The notes beneath the pieces were generated by a model. It saw only the letters and a list, made by a program, of their open reading frames with translations, made no database searches and had not been told where the DNA came from. A stretch of 60,688 nucleotides of DNA from Pectobacterium polonicum (GTDB taxonomy: Bacteria > Pseudomonadota > Gammaproteobacteria > Enterobacterales > Enterobacteriaceae), in assembly GCF_005497185.1 (NCBI RefSeq), contig NZ_RJTN01000026.1, forward strand, positions 1 to 60,688. The letters are read 5' to 3'. The translations under genes and the position numbers were made by a program. Numbering within the stretch: position 1 is the stretch's first letter; every line of letters begins with the position of its first letter. Below, piece by piece: positions 27,792-43,900 of the stretch.

Positions 27792-29658
27792 AGACCCTTC
27801 TCCCTCGGAACCACCCCAGCAGTGCGCCCGCGACCATTAACATGCCACCGCCCCATACCCAGCGAACGCCAGTCTGCACATAGAAACGCATCGCATAGCG
27901 GTTTTCGCCGGTTTTCTCGCCCATCACGGCATACCATTCTCTGATTGGCCCCCAGGCAATGCCCGGTTCAATCATCTGCTGTTTGCGTGCGTTGTAGTAA
28001 CGACGTTCCGGCATGATTTGGGCGATCGGCGAATCGCCACGATAGATCGCAATCACAGCCTGTTCTGCGGTGTAATTCTGCGCCGCCACTAAATCCAGCT
28101 GCAAAAATCGAAAATGATAGTCACCCAACGTAACCTGCTCTCCCTGACCGATATTGACGCTGATTTCCTGCTTACTACCCGCAGAAAACGCGATGCCCAA
28201 AGCAAACAGTGCCACGCCAGTATGTGCTAGCAGTGCAGGAAGCTGCTGGCGTATCGCCGACAGCGGCTGTAGCCACTGTGCCGCCATCACCCAGACGATC
28301 AGGCCTGTAGCCAGTGCGACAGCGTACCCATACGGCCATAAGCCCAGAGTGGTGACAACCCCCATCGCCAGCGTTATGGCTAAACGCCGGGCAGGCCACT
28401 GCGTACTGCGCTTCCAGTAACCTCCGGCAGCACCCCCAATAAGCAGCAACATCAGGCCACCGAAGGGCAAGAGTACGCGGTTAAAATAGGGCGCACCCAC
28501 CGAGATTTTTCCCCAACCTGCCAAGCCATAAATCATCGGATAAAGGGTGCCAAGCACGACTACCAGCGCCACGGCACTGAATAACAGCAGCACCAGCAGT
28601 ATCGCCATTTCCCGCGACCAGCCAGAGAAACGGGCAGCAGAATGAACAAACTGGGCGCGCCAGCCATAAACGGCTAGCGCTGCCATGCTTAAACAAGCAA
28701 ACAGGATAAATAAAGGCACCGCGCGGTCATGTTCGAGGGCGAAAGCGTGAACCGAAACCAGTATCCCAGAGCGCACGATCAGCGTGCCCAACAGGCATAA
28801 AATGAACGTCAACAGCGCCAATATCAGCGACCAATGCCGGAAGATACCGCGCATTCGCGTGACAGACAGACTGTGGAGCAGTGCGCTAGCCGTTAACCAC
28901 GGGAGCAATGAGGCGTTTTCTACCGGGTCCCAGAACCACCATCCCCCCCAGCCCAGTTCGTTATAGGCCCACCACGATCCCAGAATGATGCCCAGCGTTA
29001 ACAGGCTCCAGGCAGGCAGCGTCCAGCGCCAGCAAATCCAGGCGGCCGGAGCCGTAAACTCGCCGTGAATCAGGGAGGCTAATGCCAGTGCCGCACTCAC
29101 GGTTAACCCGCCATAGCCCAGATAGAGCAACGGTGGATGGAGAATAAGGCCAATATGTTGCAACATCGGGTTGAGATCCCTCCCCGCCACCGCAGGCGGG
29201 AAGAGGCGCACAAAAGGATCGGAGAAAAAGACAATGAATACCAGCAGCGCGGTCGCTATCACGGCCAGCATCGCCAGCGTCAGCGGAAACAGTGCACTCG
29301 TCGCTTTGCGATAGCGGCAGGCAAACGCAGCGCTCCAACCGGACAAACATAACAGCCACAGCAGCAGCGACCCTTCATGCCCGCCCCAAACCGCGGCTAT
29401 TTTTAGCCCAAGGGGTAAATCACGGTGGCTATGCTGTGCGACATAATTAACGGAGAAATCATCCTGCACCACGCTCAGCGTCAGCGCGCCGAATGCGAAC
29501 AGCACAAGACCAAATAGCACCAGCGTCCAGCACCGCGCCAGTCGGTAAGTACCCGACCAGCGCAGGGAGTAGCCTGAAAAGGTCAGCAACGCTGTCGCCG
29601 CGCCAACACCACCCGCCAGCGACAGCGCCACATACCCAAATTCTGGCAATAACAACAT
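27784..29658 (-). CDS. nrfE: NrfE, CcmF-like haem lyase for NrfA
   Basis: A 624-residue polytopic paralogue of CcmF with the WWD motif [14 protein letters not shown] and HPPLLYLGYGG. In E. coli NrfE is required for haem attachment to the active-site CWSCK of NrfA, which is present in the nrfA product here. ATG 29658 follows GAGG by 7 bases; a TTG one codon upstream is the frame limit. It lies 21 bases after nrfD. Confidence 0.94.
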   Translation of the reverse strand: MLLLPEFGYVALSLAGGVGAATALLTFSGYSLRWSGTYRLARCWTLVLFGLVLFAFGALTLSVVQDDFSVNYVAQHSHRDLPLGLKIAAVWGGHEGSLLLWLLCLSGWSAAFACRYRKATSALFPLTLAMLAVIATALLVFIVFFSDPFVRLFPPAVAGRDLNPMLQHIGLILHPPLLYLGYGGLTVSAALALASLIHGEFTAPAAWICWRWTLPAWSLLTLGIILGSWWAYNELGWGGWWFWDPVENASLLPWLTASALLHSLSVTRMRGIFRHWSLILALLTFILCLLGTLIVRSGILVSVHAFALEHDRAVPLFILFACLSMAALAVYGWRAQFVHSAARFSGWSREMAILLVLLLFSAVALVVVLGTLYPMIYGLAGWGKISVGAPYFNRVLLPFGGLMLLLIGGAAGGYWKRSTQWPARRLAITLAMGVVTTLGLWPYGYAVALATGLIVWVMAAQWLQPLSAIRQQLPALLAHTGVALFALGIAFSAGSKQEISVNIGQGEQVTLGDYHFRFLQLDLVAAQNYTAEQAVIAIYRGDSPIAQIMPERRYYNARKQQMIEPGIAWGPIREWYAVMGEKTGENRYAMRFYVQTGVRWVWGGGMLMVAGALLGWFRGRRVYD

Positions 29659-29679
29659 CAACGAGCCTCTTGCGGGGAA

Positions 29680-30642
29680 CTAGACAACGGTTAACTGCCC
29701 CGCATAGAGGATAAAGAAACGCAGCAGCAAGACGCCCACCAGACTCATGCCACAAACCGCCAGCACCCCATAGGGCGAATGCAGTCGGTTAGCCCAGGAC
29801 TTGAGCAGCAAGGGAATGACTAATCCAACCCCTACCACCCCCAGCCAGAACCACACGGCCCAGAATCCACCGCCCAATGCCGCCACCAGCGCCCGCTGCT
29901 TCCCATCGTCCCCTAACGCGAGGCCGATAAAGAACGCGAACAGCAAGAAGATCTCTAGCCACACGACAGGTGTTTCGACGCGATGTACAAAGTGCGCCTC
30001 TTCGCTATGCGGATTGCGACGATAGCGGCAGGCCATGGCGATCAGCGCCACCGCAGCACCGGAGGATACCCCCGAAAACAGGAATAACGCGGGGAGAATC
30101 GGGTTATTCAACAGCGGATAGGTCTTCAGCGCGGAGAGTAAAAACCCGGTGTAAGCCCCTAACATCACCGCCAACAGCAGCATCACGATATCCAGCGATT
30201 TTTGCATCGGTGCCAGCCAACCAAGCACCTTGGGCAGGATACTCAGCTTCGGCAGCCAGCGCTGTTGCAGTGCGATAGCCTGCTCGCTAAAAATGTTGAC
30301 TAACCAGACCGCCAGCGCCGCCATGTAAACCTGAAACAGCATGACCCCAACGGACATCACCGAGGTAAAGCTGTAATGGAACATCAGCTTCCAGAACGTC
30401 CAAGGCCGCGTCAGGTGGAAGACCAGAATCAACAATCCCAGAATAATGGTGCACGGCGCAAGAACCAGCGTGGTGCGCATTAGCGTACTGTCGGCGGTTG
30501 CCTGCTCGGGATGGTAGCGTCGCAGCAAGGCCGACAGCGTGACCAGTCCCGCAGAGATGCCTACCAAAAACAGGTAAATCGCAATCGGCCAGTCCCAGAC
30601 TAACGAATCAAAATGGAATGCGCTTGAAGACACGGGCGTCAT
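29680..30642 (-). CDS. nrfD: NrfD, quinol-oxidising membrane subunit
   Basis: A 320-residue polytopic membrane protein of the NrfD/PsrC family with eight to nine helices (for example DWPIAIYLFLVGISAGLVTL and ALFLFSGVSSGAAVALIAM). It oxidises menaquinol and passes electrons to NrfC, then NrfB and NrfA. It overlaps nrfC by four bases. Confidence 0.95.
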   Translation of the reverse strand: MTPVSSSAFHFDSLVWDWPIAIYLFLVGISAGLVTLSALLRRYHPEQATADSTLMRTTLVLAPCTIILGLLILVFHLTRPWTFWKLMFHYSFTSVMSVGVMLFQVYMAALAVWLVNIFSEQAIALQQRWLPKLSILPKVLGWLAPMQKSLDIVMLLLAVMLGAYTGFLLSALKTYPLLNNPILPALFLFSGVSSGAAVALIAMACRYRRNPHSEEAHFVHRVETPVVWLEIFLLFAFFIGLALGDDGKQRALVAALGGGFWAVWFWLGVVGVGLVIPLLLKSWANRLHSPYGVLAVCGMSLVGVLLLRFFILYAGQLTVV

Positions 30643-31310
30643 TGATGAACCTCCCCGTATTTAAACGGTACGCGATAGACCTTAGGACGGGTGCCGAGCG
30701 CGATTTTGTAGCGATACGTCGGCTGTTGACGAAGCAGACGGGAAATCTCGCTGTCAGGATCGTTAAGGTTGCCGAACGTCAGCGCCTTCGTCGGACAAGA
30801 CAGCACACAGGCAGGTAGCTTCCCTTGTTTCAGATTGGTCTTGCGGCAAAAATCACATTTGTCCGCCGTTTTCGTTTTCGGATGAATAAAGCGCACCTGA
30901 TATGGACAGGCAGCAATACAGTATTGGCAGCCTACACACAGATCGGGATTGACATCGACAATACCGCTTGCCGCATCGCGAAACGACGCTCCCGTAGGGC
31001 ACACGTCAACACAAGGCGCATGATCACAATGCTGGCAGGAGTGACGGAAAAAGCGATATTTCACGTCAGGGAAAGTCCCGATTGGTTCGCTGCGAACGAT
31101 CGTCAGACGTGAGACGCCTTCCGGCACCTGATTGACTTCCCGGCAGGCATCCATGCACGCCGTACAGCCGATACAGAGCGATTCATCGTGGATCATGCCG
31201 TAGCGGACGCCGTTGATATTCAGCGTCTGTGCGACGACCTGCCCCGCCGTACTGGTGATGGCAATGAGCCCTCCCATACGGGCAAGAAATTGACGACGAG
31301 AGCAACTCAT
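30639..31310 (-). CDS. nrfC: NrfC, periplasmic 4x[4Fe-4S] electron-transfer protein
   Basis: A 223-residue DMSO-reductase-type iron-sulphur subunit. The Tat motif [11 protein letters not shown] is at the N-terminus. Four Cys clusters follow: [45 protein letters not shown], and CDFC with [10 protein letters not shown]. It links NrfD to NrfB. It overlaps nrfB and nrfD by four bases each. Confidence 0.96.
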   Translation of the reverse strand: MSCSRRQFLARMGGLIAITSTAGQVVAQTLNINGVRYGMIHDESLCIGCTACMDACREVNQVPEGVSRLTIVRSEPIGTFPDVKYRFFRHSCQHCDHAPCVDVCPTGASFRDAASGIVDVNPDLCVGCQYCIAACPYQVRFIHPKTKTADKCDFCRKTNLKQGKLPACVLSCPTKALTFGNLNDPDSEISRLLRQQPTYRYKIALGTRPKVYRVPFKYGEVHQ

Positions 31311-31876
31311 GGCTGCCTCTTATTACCCAGATGAACTGAGGCTGGGTTGAAGTCGGGGTTATTACGCTGATCGCTATGACAATCCACGCACAGTTTGATG
31401 CGGCTCTTGTCGTTCAGCGTCTGCATACTGTCCTGCGTAGGATGCAGCTGATGACAGCTGGCACACGCCACTTTGGCCACATGTACATCATGTGGCCAAA
31501 ACGATTTCTGCAACTGCTCCGGCGTATGGCATGACATACAGACACTGTTTTGCTCTTCCACCTTATACATCGGGAAGTTAAAGCGCATGACATCTTTAAC
31601 GCCTTCGCGGTGCAGCAGCGACGGCTTGCCATGACAGTTCGTACAGGTCACCTGCTTTTGATTATGCGGATTGACGGCGGAGGCATGTTTACCCAGCATG
31701 CCATCCTCTTCCGGTTTATGACACTGTAGACAAGCCTCATCGGGATTGCGCTGTGGCATAACCTCCCACCGCTCTCCTTTTTCCGCCTGAGGTGCGGGCT
31801 GCGTCAGCCCTGGCAAGGCCCAAAGCATGCCTGATACCAGCACCCCGGCAGTCAATAACGAACGTAATACGCTCAT
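31307..31876 (-). CDS. nrfB: NrfB, pentahaem electron donor to NrfA
   Basis: A 189-residue periplasmic cytochrome with a Sec signal (cleavage near PGLTQPA) and five CxxCH motifs: CLQCH, CTNCH, CMSCH, CASCH and CVDCH. ATG 31876 follows GGAG at good spacing; a GTG two codons upstream is the frame limit. It begins 46 bases after the nrfA stop. Confidence 0.95.
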   Translation of the reverse strand: MSVLRSLLTAGVLVSGMLWALPGLTQPAPQAEKGERWEVMPQRNPDEACLQCHKPEEDGMLGKHASAVNPHNQKQVTCTNCHGKPSLLHREGVKDVMRFNFPMYKVEEQNSVCMSCHTPEQLQKSFWPHDVHVAKVACASCHQLHPTQDSMQTLNDKSRIKLCVDCHSDQRNNPDFNPASVHLGNKRQP

Positions 31877-31922
31877 ATCCACTCCACTCTATGATCGCCC
31901 GCGTCCACGGGCGATGGGGTTA

Positions 31923-33341
31923 TTAGTTCAGTCGTCCAGCTTTACGCGCTTGCTCATCCCACTGCGGCACTACCGTATTCAGGAAATCCTGTTTCTCGGC
32001 TTTTATTTGCTGCATGTTGAGCCCAATCGCCTGCTGCGCTTTCTCTTTTGTCGAGATATCCGGCAGTTTGACTTCACCAGTCACCCCTTTCTGTGCCAGC
32101 AGACGCACCAGCTTGGTTCTCGCTTCGGCGGATTTACTCAGCGAGGTGCCTAGCATACGTAAGCCTTCATCCGGCGCATGCATGTGAATACCGTGAGACG
32201 CCACCGCCAGATCCCAACGCCACTGCGCATGGCGGATATCCATCAGAATTGGCTGCATGTCTGCTTCGGTTGCACCAGCATCCCAGGCTGCTTTAGCCTC
32301 AAAATGCGCATGAACCAGTTGCTCTTCTGCTTTCAGTTTTAATTCCTGAATCGCCGTTTTGCGTTCAGCAACCACCTTCTGCATTGCCGCTTTATCCTGC
32401 GTGTGGCAATTGGTGCAGGTTTCGCCGTAGTTATCGAAGGGGTTACCTATCTTGTGATCGGTGTACAGCTTGCCGTCTGCGTTTTTCACTTTCGGCATAT
32501 GGCAGTCGATACAGGTCACATTGTTTTTACCGTGGATACCAATGCTCCAGGTTTCATATTCTGGATGTTGAGCTTTCAGCATCGGTGCGCGGGAAAGGGT
32601 GTTGGTCCAATCGGAGAAGGAAATGGCATCATAGTATTTCTCCATATCTTCGACTTTCGTGCCGTTATCCCATGGGAATTTCACGGCTTTGTCTTTGCCG
32701 GAAAAATAATACTCCACGTGACACTGTCCACAGACCATGGACTGCTGTCCGAACCGACTGGCGCTATCAAACGGCTTGCCAATCGCCTCCATTGCGCGCT
32801 CTGCGTAAGGACGGGACAGCGTCAGCGCCGGTTTGCCCTGAGCGAAATCTGGGGACGCAGTATCATGGCAGTCCGCACAGCCGAGATCGTTAGTAATCTC
32901 CGGCCCGCCTCGCGCCCATTTGCCTTTGAAGTAGCCGTCCTCGCCTTCCTTCTGGATCAAGCGGGCGACATCCGGGCTTTTACAACTCCAGCACGCCATC
33001 GGCAGCGGGCCATCTTCTGCCGTCTTGGGTGCACCAGTACGCAGAGTTTCACGCACGTCCGTTATGGCGTAAGCATGGCCACGCGGCTTGTTATAGTCTC
33101 TGGAGAAGGGATAACCCGCCCAGAGGATCACCATCATGGGGTCTTCTGCCAACGCATCATGACGTTCAGACTGTTCAGTGGTTGCTTTCCACGAGTTGAA
33201 CTGATCGGGGTGTTGATTGGTGAATACGGAGTTTCTTGCTTCTATCGGGGCGGGAGGCGGTGACACCGGAGCATCAGCGGAATAGGCTGGCATCATTAGA
33301 AAGAGACTGGCTACCATGCCCCACAGATAGGAGACTGACAT
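31923..33341 (-). CDS. nrfA: Ammonia-forming cytochrome c nitrite reductase NrfA
   Basis: A 472-residue periplasmic pentahaem enzyme that reduces nitrite to ammonium. A signal peptide covers about residues 1-22 (cleavage near AYSADA). The catalytic haem site CWSCK is at 117-121. Four CxxCH haems lie at 155-159, 204-208, 277-281 and 309-313. I chose ATG 33341, with AGGA six bases upstream; ATG 33356 is an alternative. The gene heads nrfABCDEFG and is preceded by an FNR-type promoter. Confidence 0.97.
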   Translation of the reverse strand: MSVSYLWGMVASLFLMMPAYSADAPVSPPPAPIEARNSVFTNQHPDQFNSWKATTEQSERHDALAEDPMMVILWAGYPFSRDYNKPRGHAYAITDVRETLRTGAPKTAEDGPLPMACWSCKSPDVARLIQKEGEDGYFKGKWARGGPEITNDLGCADCHDTASPDFAQGKPALTLSRPYAERAMEAIGKPFDSASRFGQQSMVCGQCHVEYYFSGKDKAVKFPWDNGTKVEDMEKYYDAISFSDWTNTLSRAPMLKAQHPEYETWSIGIHGKNNVTCIDCHMPKVKNADGKLYTDHKIGNPFDNYGETCTNCHTQDKAAMQKVVAERKTAIQELKLKAEEQLVHAHFEAKAAWDAGATEADMQPILMDIRHAQWRWDLAVASHGIHMHAPDEGLRMLGTSLSKSAEARTKLVRLLAQKGVTGEVKLPDISTKEKAQQAIGLNMQQIKAEKQDFLNTVVPQWDEQARKAGRLN

Positions 33342-33356
33342 GCTTATCCTGACCAT

Positions 33357-33842
33357 GCGTTTGTGTCCACATTAAGCCGCCTACTGGCGGTCATTTTAGT
33401 TATCCATTCGACAGAAACCACACCAACTGTCGTGACATTACTCGGTGCTATAAATAGCAAAAAGATGCATTAAAAATATTGTTTTTGATCAAAGGTAAAG
33501 AAAAGTAATGATTCGTATCGAAGAATGTATGAAGGTTGTCCCATTTTCCCACTAATGGTTAGATCATGACTCTTTAGTACCTTAACAAGACCCCAACATC
33601 GGAGCGCATCAGATCATACTAAAGAGTTAATTGACTATTTTTCATGGGGATACCATCGAAAGAACAAACTTTCAGCACATGGTTTGAAATGCAGAGCTAA
33701 GGACTTGTCAATCGCCTCAGAGGAAGGCATTGTTTTCCTCTCCCACGGTAAAGGAAGGGGGAAGACCAATTTAATCGATTGATAGATTACGCGTTTTTAC
33801 TGTACGACTGTAGCCCAATTGGGGCGCATTAAGGAGTCTGTT
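33357..33842. other. Intergenic region between nrfA and the small membrane protein
   Basis: Besides the nrfA promoter it holds an 11-bp inverted repeat, ACTCTTTAGTA at 33569-33579 and TACTAAAGAGT at 33617-33627. Each arm is preceded by or overlaps AGATCAT (33561 and 33611). No further coding frame is convincing. Confidence 0.5.
33451..33492 (-). promoter_or_regulatory. FNR-dependent promoter of nrfA
   Basis: TTGTT-TTTG-ATCAA at 33479-33492 (plus strand) matches the FNR consensus at 9 of 10 positions, centred at 33485.5. If centred at -41.5, transcription starts near 33444. Positions -12 to -7 on the minus strand then read TATTTA (33456-33451), an acceptable -10. This is the geometry of a class II FNR-activated promoter. 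Confidence 0.7.
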
Positions 33843-34139
33843 GTGCGCAAAAAGGGAATGCCGCGTTTTTCACAAATTCTGCTTGCCATCGCAGCCATTT
33901 TTTCAGCCATGATGGCCAGTATGTTCGGAGCACTTTACTTTATGCTTTACTGGCCATATCGCAATAAATTCAATGAATTGGGTCGATATTTTGATGAAGA
34001 AGATAATGTCGTCTACCATGAATCAGCTAGTACATTCCTTTGCCCAACCGTATTTTTTATCATCCTAACCTTGCTAGCGGTGGCATTGGGTATTAAGCGT
34101 TATAGGGACGTCACCCGCCCGACCACTAAACAGCAATAA
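33843..34139 (+). CDS. Small two-helix membrane protein, unknown function
   Basis: A 98-residue protein with a GTG start at 33843. AAGGAG lies 6 bases upstream, the best ribosome site in this area; the frame limit is a TTG at 33819. Two hydrophobic helices are visible (ILLAIAAIFSAMMASMFGAL and FFIILTLLAVALGI), joined by a charged loop (NKFNELGRYFDEEDNVVY), with a basic C-terminus. I do not recognise the family. It is isolated between nrfA and the beta-glucoside locus. Confidence 0.75.
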   Translation: MRKKGMPRFSQILLAIAAIFSAMMASMFGALYFMLYWPYRNKFNELGRYFDEEDNVVYHESASTFLCPTVFFIILTLLAVALGIKRYRDVTRPTTKQQ

Positions 34140-34229
34140 CGCCAGATGGACTCAACAATAGGCACCCTATTGATGCCTGTCACTTTGCTCATCCTGAGGT
34201 CATCACAGGAAGCACATTCACCGTAACAA

Positions 34230-34247
34230 GCCACTCCGTGGAGTGGC
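34230..34247 (-). terminator. Hairpin after the nucleoside-hydrolase-like gene
   Basis: GCCACTCC and GGAGTGGC pair around two bases, 36 bases after the stop of the minus-strand gene. It lies between convergent genes. There is no proper T run, so its role as a terminator is uncertain. Confidence 0.4.
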
Positions 34248-34283
34248 CGATCGGTTTGCTTTCCGCACTACTCCGTCGCGATC

Positions 34284-35297
34284 CTATTTTTTATTTCCAT
34301 AGGCCAACGCCAGCTTGGCGTAGAAATCTTCCAGCGTGAAGCGGGCATCAACAGCGTTATACACCCGAATCTGGCGTGCATTTTCCTGAGGCGCATAGGT
34401 CAGATCGTCGTTTAACTGTGGGGCATTGACCAGCGTGTAATGGTATTCGTGATCGTCCAACAGCAGAGAAACCGAGGGGTTATCACCCAATACCCAGACT
34501 TCGCTTTTCGGCCAGGGAACATCTTTGATGGTTTCAGAAATTGCACGATTAAACTCAATTAGCTGCTGCCACAGGTACTCCCCGACTTTCCCCTGCGGCT
34601 TAACGCGCACGGCAAGCTCAGACAGTGAGACGCGTACGGACATATAGACATTATGTGGGACTTGCCACAATGGTACCTGAGACTTGAATACACTGTTCGC
34701 CGCAACCGGATCGTTGAACATATTGTATTCCCAGCCGCCTTTCGGGTAAGGCATGCCGCCAATCCACACCACCGTCATTTTGCTGGCGATCGTCGGTTCA
34801 GCCTGCAACGCAGCCGCAATATCCGTAATCGGCCCCATGACTAACACAAACAGGGGATGCGAATCGTCTTTTAACGCTTCTTTGATCAGCATTTGCGCGC
34901 CTTCACTCAACACAGGCACGCCACCGTCAGCCTTCAGCGCCTGCGTAGCACCGCGATAAACAGGAACGTCAGTTTTTCCCATTACGGTCATCAGGCGTTT
35001 AAGCTCATGATAGCTTTCCATCATGCTGTTTTCGCCATCGCGTTTCATCAACGGCGCAGTGCGGGAGTAATGGGCGGCAATCAGCCCTTTCACCTGCATC
35101 GTTGGTGTCAGTACCGCATGCGCAACGGCAAAATCGTCGTCAGCTTCGTTTTTCGCATCGGCGCTAATCATGACGCGAATCTGTTTATGATCGGCAACAT
35201 CGAAAGGTGGCGTTTGCGCCTGCGCGGTGAACACACTGAGGAAGGGCAATGCCACGATCAGCATGGCACATCGGGAAAAATATCTGTGAATAGACAT
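34284..35297 (-). CDS. Exported nucleoside hydrolase-like protein
   Basis: A 337-residue protein of the inosine/uridine nucleoside hydrolase superfamily with a Sec signal peptide (cleavage near FTAQAQ). The calcium-binding Asp cluster, DTDPGxDDA in classical enzymes, appears as SADAKNEADDDFAVAHAVL. Later family motifs are LVMGPITDIAAAL and WIGGMPYPKGGWEYNMFNDP with its Asn and Asp ligands. It may cleave ribosides or related glycosides in the periplasm; the substrate is unknown. It is the last of six same-strand genes downstream of bglG and may belong to that locus. The N-terminal Asp motif is looser than in well-studied enzymes. Confidence 0.82.
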   Translation of the reverse strand: MSIHRYFSRCAMLIVALPFLSVFTAQAQTPPFDVADHKQIRVMISADAKNEADDDFAVAHAVLTPTMQVKGLIAAHYSRTAPLMKRDGENSMMESYHELKRLMTVMGKTDVPVYRGATQALKADGGVPVLSEGAQMLIKEALKDDSHPLFVLVMGPITDIAAALQAEPTIASKMTVVWIGGMPYPKGGWEYNMFNDPVAANSVFKSQVPLWQVPHNVYMSVRVSLSELAVRVKPQGKVGEYLWQQLIEFNRAISETIKDVPWPKSEVWVLGDNPSVSLLLDDHEYHYTLVNAPQLNDDLTYAPQENARQIRVYNAVDARFTLEDFYAKLALAYGNKK

Positions 35298-35403
35298 GAT
35301 TATCCTTAACTATGATGGGCAGTCGTTGATATGGCAGCCAAATGATTCACGCTGCCATAAGAGAAAGCAGGCCGACGAACCTTCAACCCGCAGCATGAAG
35401 ACG

Positions 35404-36633
<1,230 letters not shown>

Positions 36634-36644
36634 CTAAATGTGAT

Positions 36645-36664
36645 GGCACCGCCTCAGCGGTGCC
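36645..36664 (-). terminator. Hairpin between porin and esterase genes
   Basis: GGCACCGC and GCGGTGCC form a perfect 8-bp stem with a 4-base loop, 16 bases after the porin stop. The T run is weak (ATCACATTT), so it may stabilise the 3' end or partly terminate. Confidence 0.5.
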
Positions 36665-36680
36665 GACGTGATGACAGGTA

Positions 36681-38390
<1,710 letters not shown>

Positions 38391-38496
38391 CTATTTATGA
38401 ACAGCTATTTGTAAAACCAAAATAATCGTCTATTAGAATTTAATGGTTATTCCGACCTCTCATTATTGACTCCTCATCTTCTTTCCCATAAAGAGT

Positions 38497-38547
38497 AAAA
38501 AATGATACCGCATTCATTCCAGAGATAATCTCTCTGAGAATGAATGC
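38497..38547 (-). terminator. Probable terminator after the phospho-beta-glucosidase gene
   Basis: GCATTCATTC and GAATGAATGC (38510-38547) form a perfect 10-bp outer stem, extended by AGAGAT and ATCTCT inside. On the minus strand a run of six T lies at 38502-38497, seven bases beyond the stem. It would separate the porin gene from bglFB, so the porin may have its own promoter. Confidence 0.55.
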
Positions 38548-38557
38548 GTAAAGGGTT

Positions 38558-38684
<127 letters not shown>

Positions 38685-38697
38685 TTGATACGCCGAT

Positions 38698-42032
<3,335 letters not shown>

Positions 42033-42095
42033 CTATCCTTAATGCTAAACAGACTTAAGTATCAATAATTTAAGATTGCCAGCTCTGTTTGAGAC

Positions 42096-42187
42096 AAAAA
42101 AAAACCTAAATCGCTTTTCCCAATAAACATTGAGAAAACGATTTAGGTTTTGCCTGCCCGCCTAGACTAGCCTGACAGTAACAATCC
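42096..42187 (-). promoter_or_regulatory. RAT antiterminator and terminator before bglF
   Basis: On the minus strand a ribonucleic antiterminator runs 42187-42146 (GGATTGTTACTG ... GCAGGCAAAACC). It overlaps a terminator with arms AAACCTAAATCG and CGATTTAGGTTT and a run of nine T (42150-42096). BglG binding to the RAT should block the terminator. The RAT is 42 bases long against 29 before bglG, due to an enlarged loop. Confidence 0.88.
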
Positions 42188-42193
42188 TGCTTG

Positions 42194-42245
42194 TATGCCC
42201 GTCATACTTCAAGTTGGCTACGCGACTTGAATTATTTAGGGTCTA
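42194..42245. repeat. Internally deleted ERIC element between bglG and bglF
   Basis: A 52-base palindrome bounded by TATGCCC and GGGTCTA. It carries only the two ERIC ends (CCGTCATACTTCAAGTTG and GACTTGAATTATTTAGGG), joined near the centre. It directly abuts the RAT sequence in front of bglF. Confidence 0.78.
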
Positions 42246-42391
42246 TGCCAGCACAACTTATGCACTGACAATAAAATTTTACTTCATCTGATAATTTGCT
42301 TTCCACATACTCTATTCTTTCACTTTCGTCGTAAGCAAGGTATTTATCTTGCTACACTGCTATTTTGTGACGAAAAGCAAATTAGCAGAAA

Positions 42392-43258
<867 letters not shown>

Positions 43259-43272
43259 TCAAACCCTGGAAA

Positions 43273-43338
43273 CAAAAAAACCAGACACCCGTAGCAAGAA
43301 CGAGCATCTGGTTTTGCCTGCTTACGCAGTAACAATCC
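43273..43338 (-). promoter_or_regulatory. RAT antiterminator and terminator before bglG
   Basis: On the minus strand a 29-base RAT (43338-43310) reads GGATTGTTACTGCGTAAGCA and ends GGCAAAACC, matching the bgl consensus. It overlaps a terminator starting CCAGATGCTCG and closing TGTCTGG followed by a run of T (to about 43266). This gives autoregulation of bglG by sugar supply. Confidence 0.9.
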
Positions 43339-43614
43339 GCAATGGCTGGTAAACTACCATTTGCCTTCATCTTCTCAAGGAGCATGACACAAAAACGTGA
43401 TACGGATCGATAGAAAAGCATGTTGCTTACACGCACTTTCTTTATTCATTGTCGGCTTTTACAAGAATCAACGACTTGCCATCACTCACCGCAATAGCGT
43501 ATTTATACAACGGATTTCTTAGGCAGTTGCGCAACAAAGTTAGGTAAAAACGCCAAATCGCTCAGTTTTTTGCGTAAACGCACTGAAATATTCAATTTCT
43601 GACCTTTTACCACC

Positions 43615-43672
43615 TTGTTTCTCGTCGCTTAATAACTATAATACGAAACGTCGTTTCAATTGAATGGTTTCA
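43615..43672 (+). promoter_or_regulatory. pykF promoter with Cra-like sites
   Basis: A -35 box TTGTTT (43615-43620), 16-base spacer and perfect -10 TATAAT (43637-43642) predict a start near 43649. Two palindromic sites overlap or follow it: GAAACGTCGTTTC (43645-43657) and TGAATGGTTTCA (43661-43672). The latter resembles the Cra (FruR) consensus TGAATCGATTCA. Cra represses pykF in E. coli. Confidence 0.68.
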
Positions 43673-43900
43673 GCTAAACAACGTGCCACTATCAATAACA
43701 TTATTATCAACGGCATCGCCAACGCTAGCCCCCGCGAATCCCATGCGACGAGCGGTTGCGCACTTCATCACCCATTCGCTACGACCATCTATACTTACCT
43801 CTTTTACACCGTTCCCTCATGCATTCTTTCCAGCGGCTTGCCTCACACGGCCACTGGTTCACTCGTTTTTTTATCCATCACAACTTGTAGAAACTATCGT

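Noticed and set aside
32403-33263. 286-codon plus-strand frame antisense to nrfA
   Set aside because: The opposite strand encodes NrfA with all five haem motifs; the antisense frame has no start signal or family.
43381-43420. Possible CRP site upstream of bglG
   Set aside because: GTGA occurs but the second half-site matches poorly, so I do not call it.
43664-43900. In-frame 79-codon extension upstream of the pykF start
   Set aside because: The conserved pyruvate kinase N-terminus begins at ATG 43901, the upstream residues look random, and the region contains a Cra-like operator.
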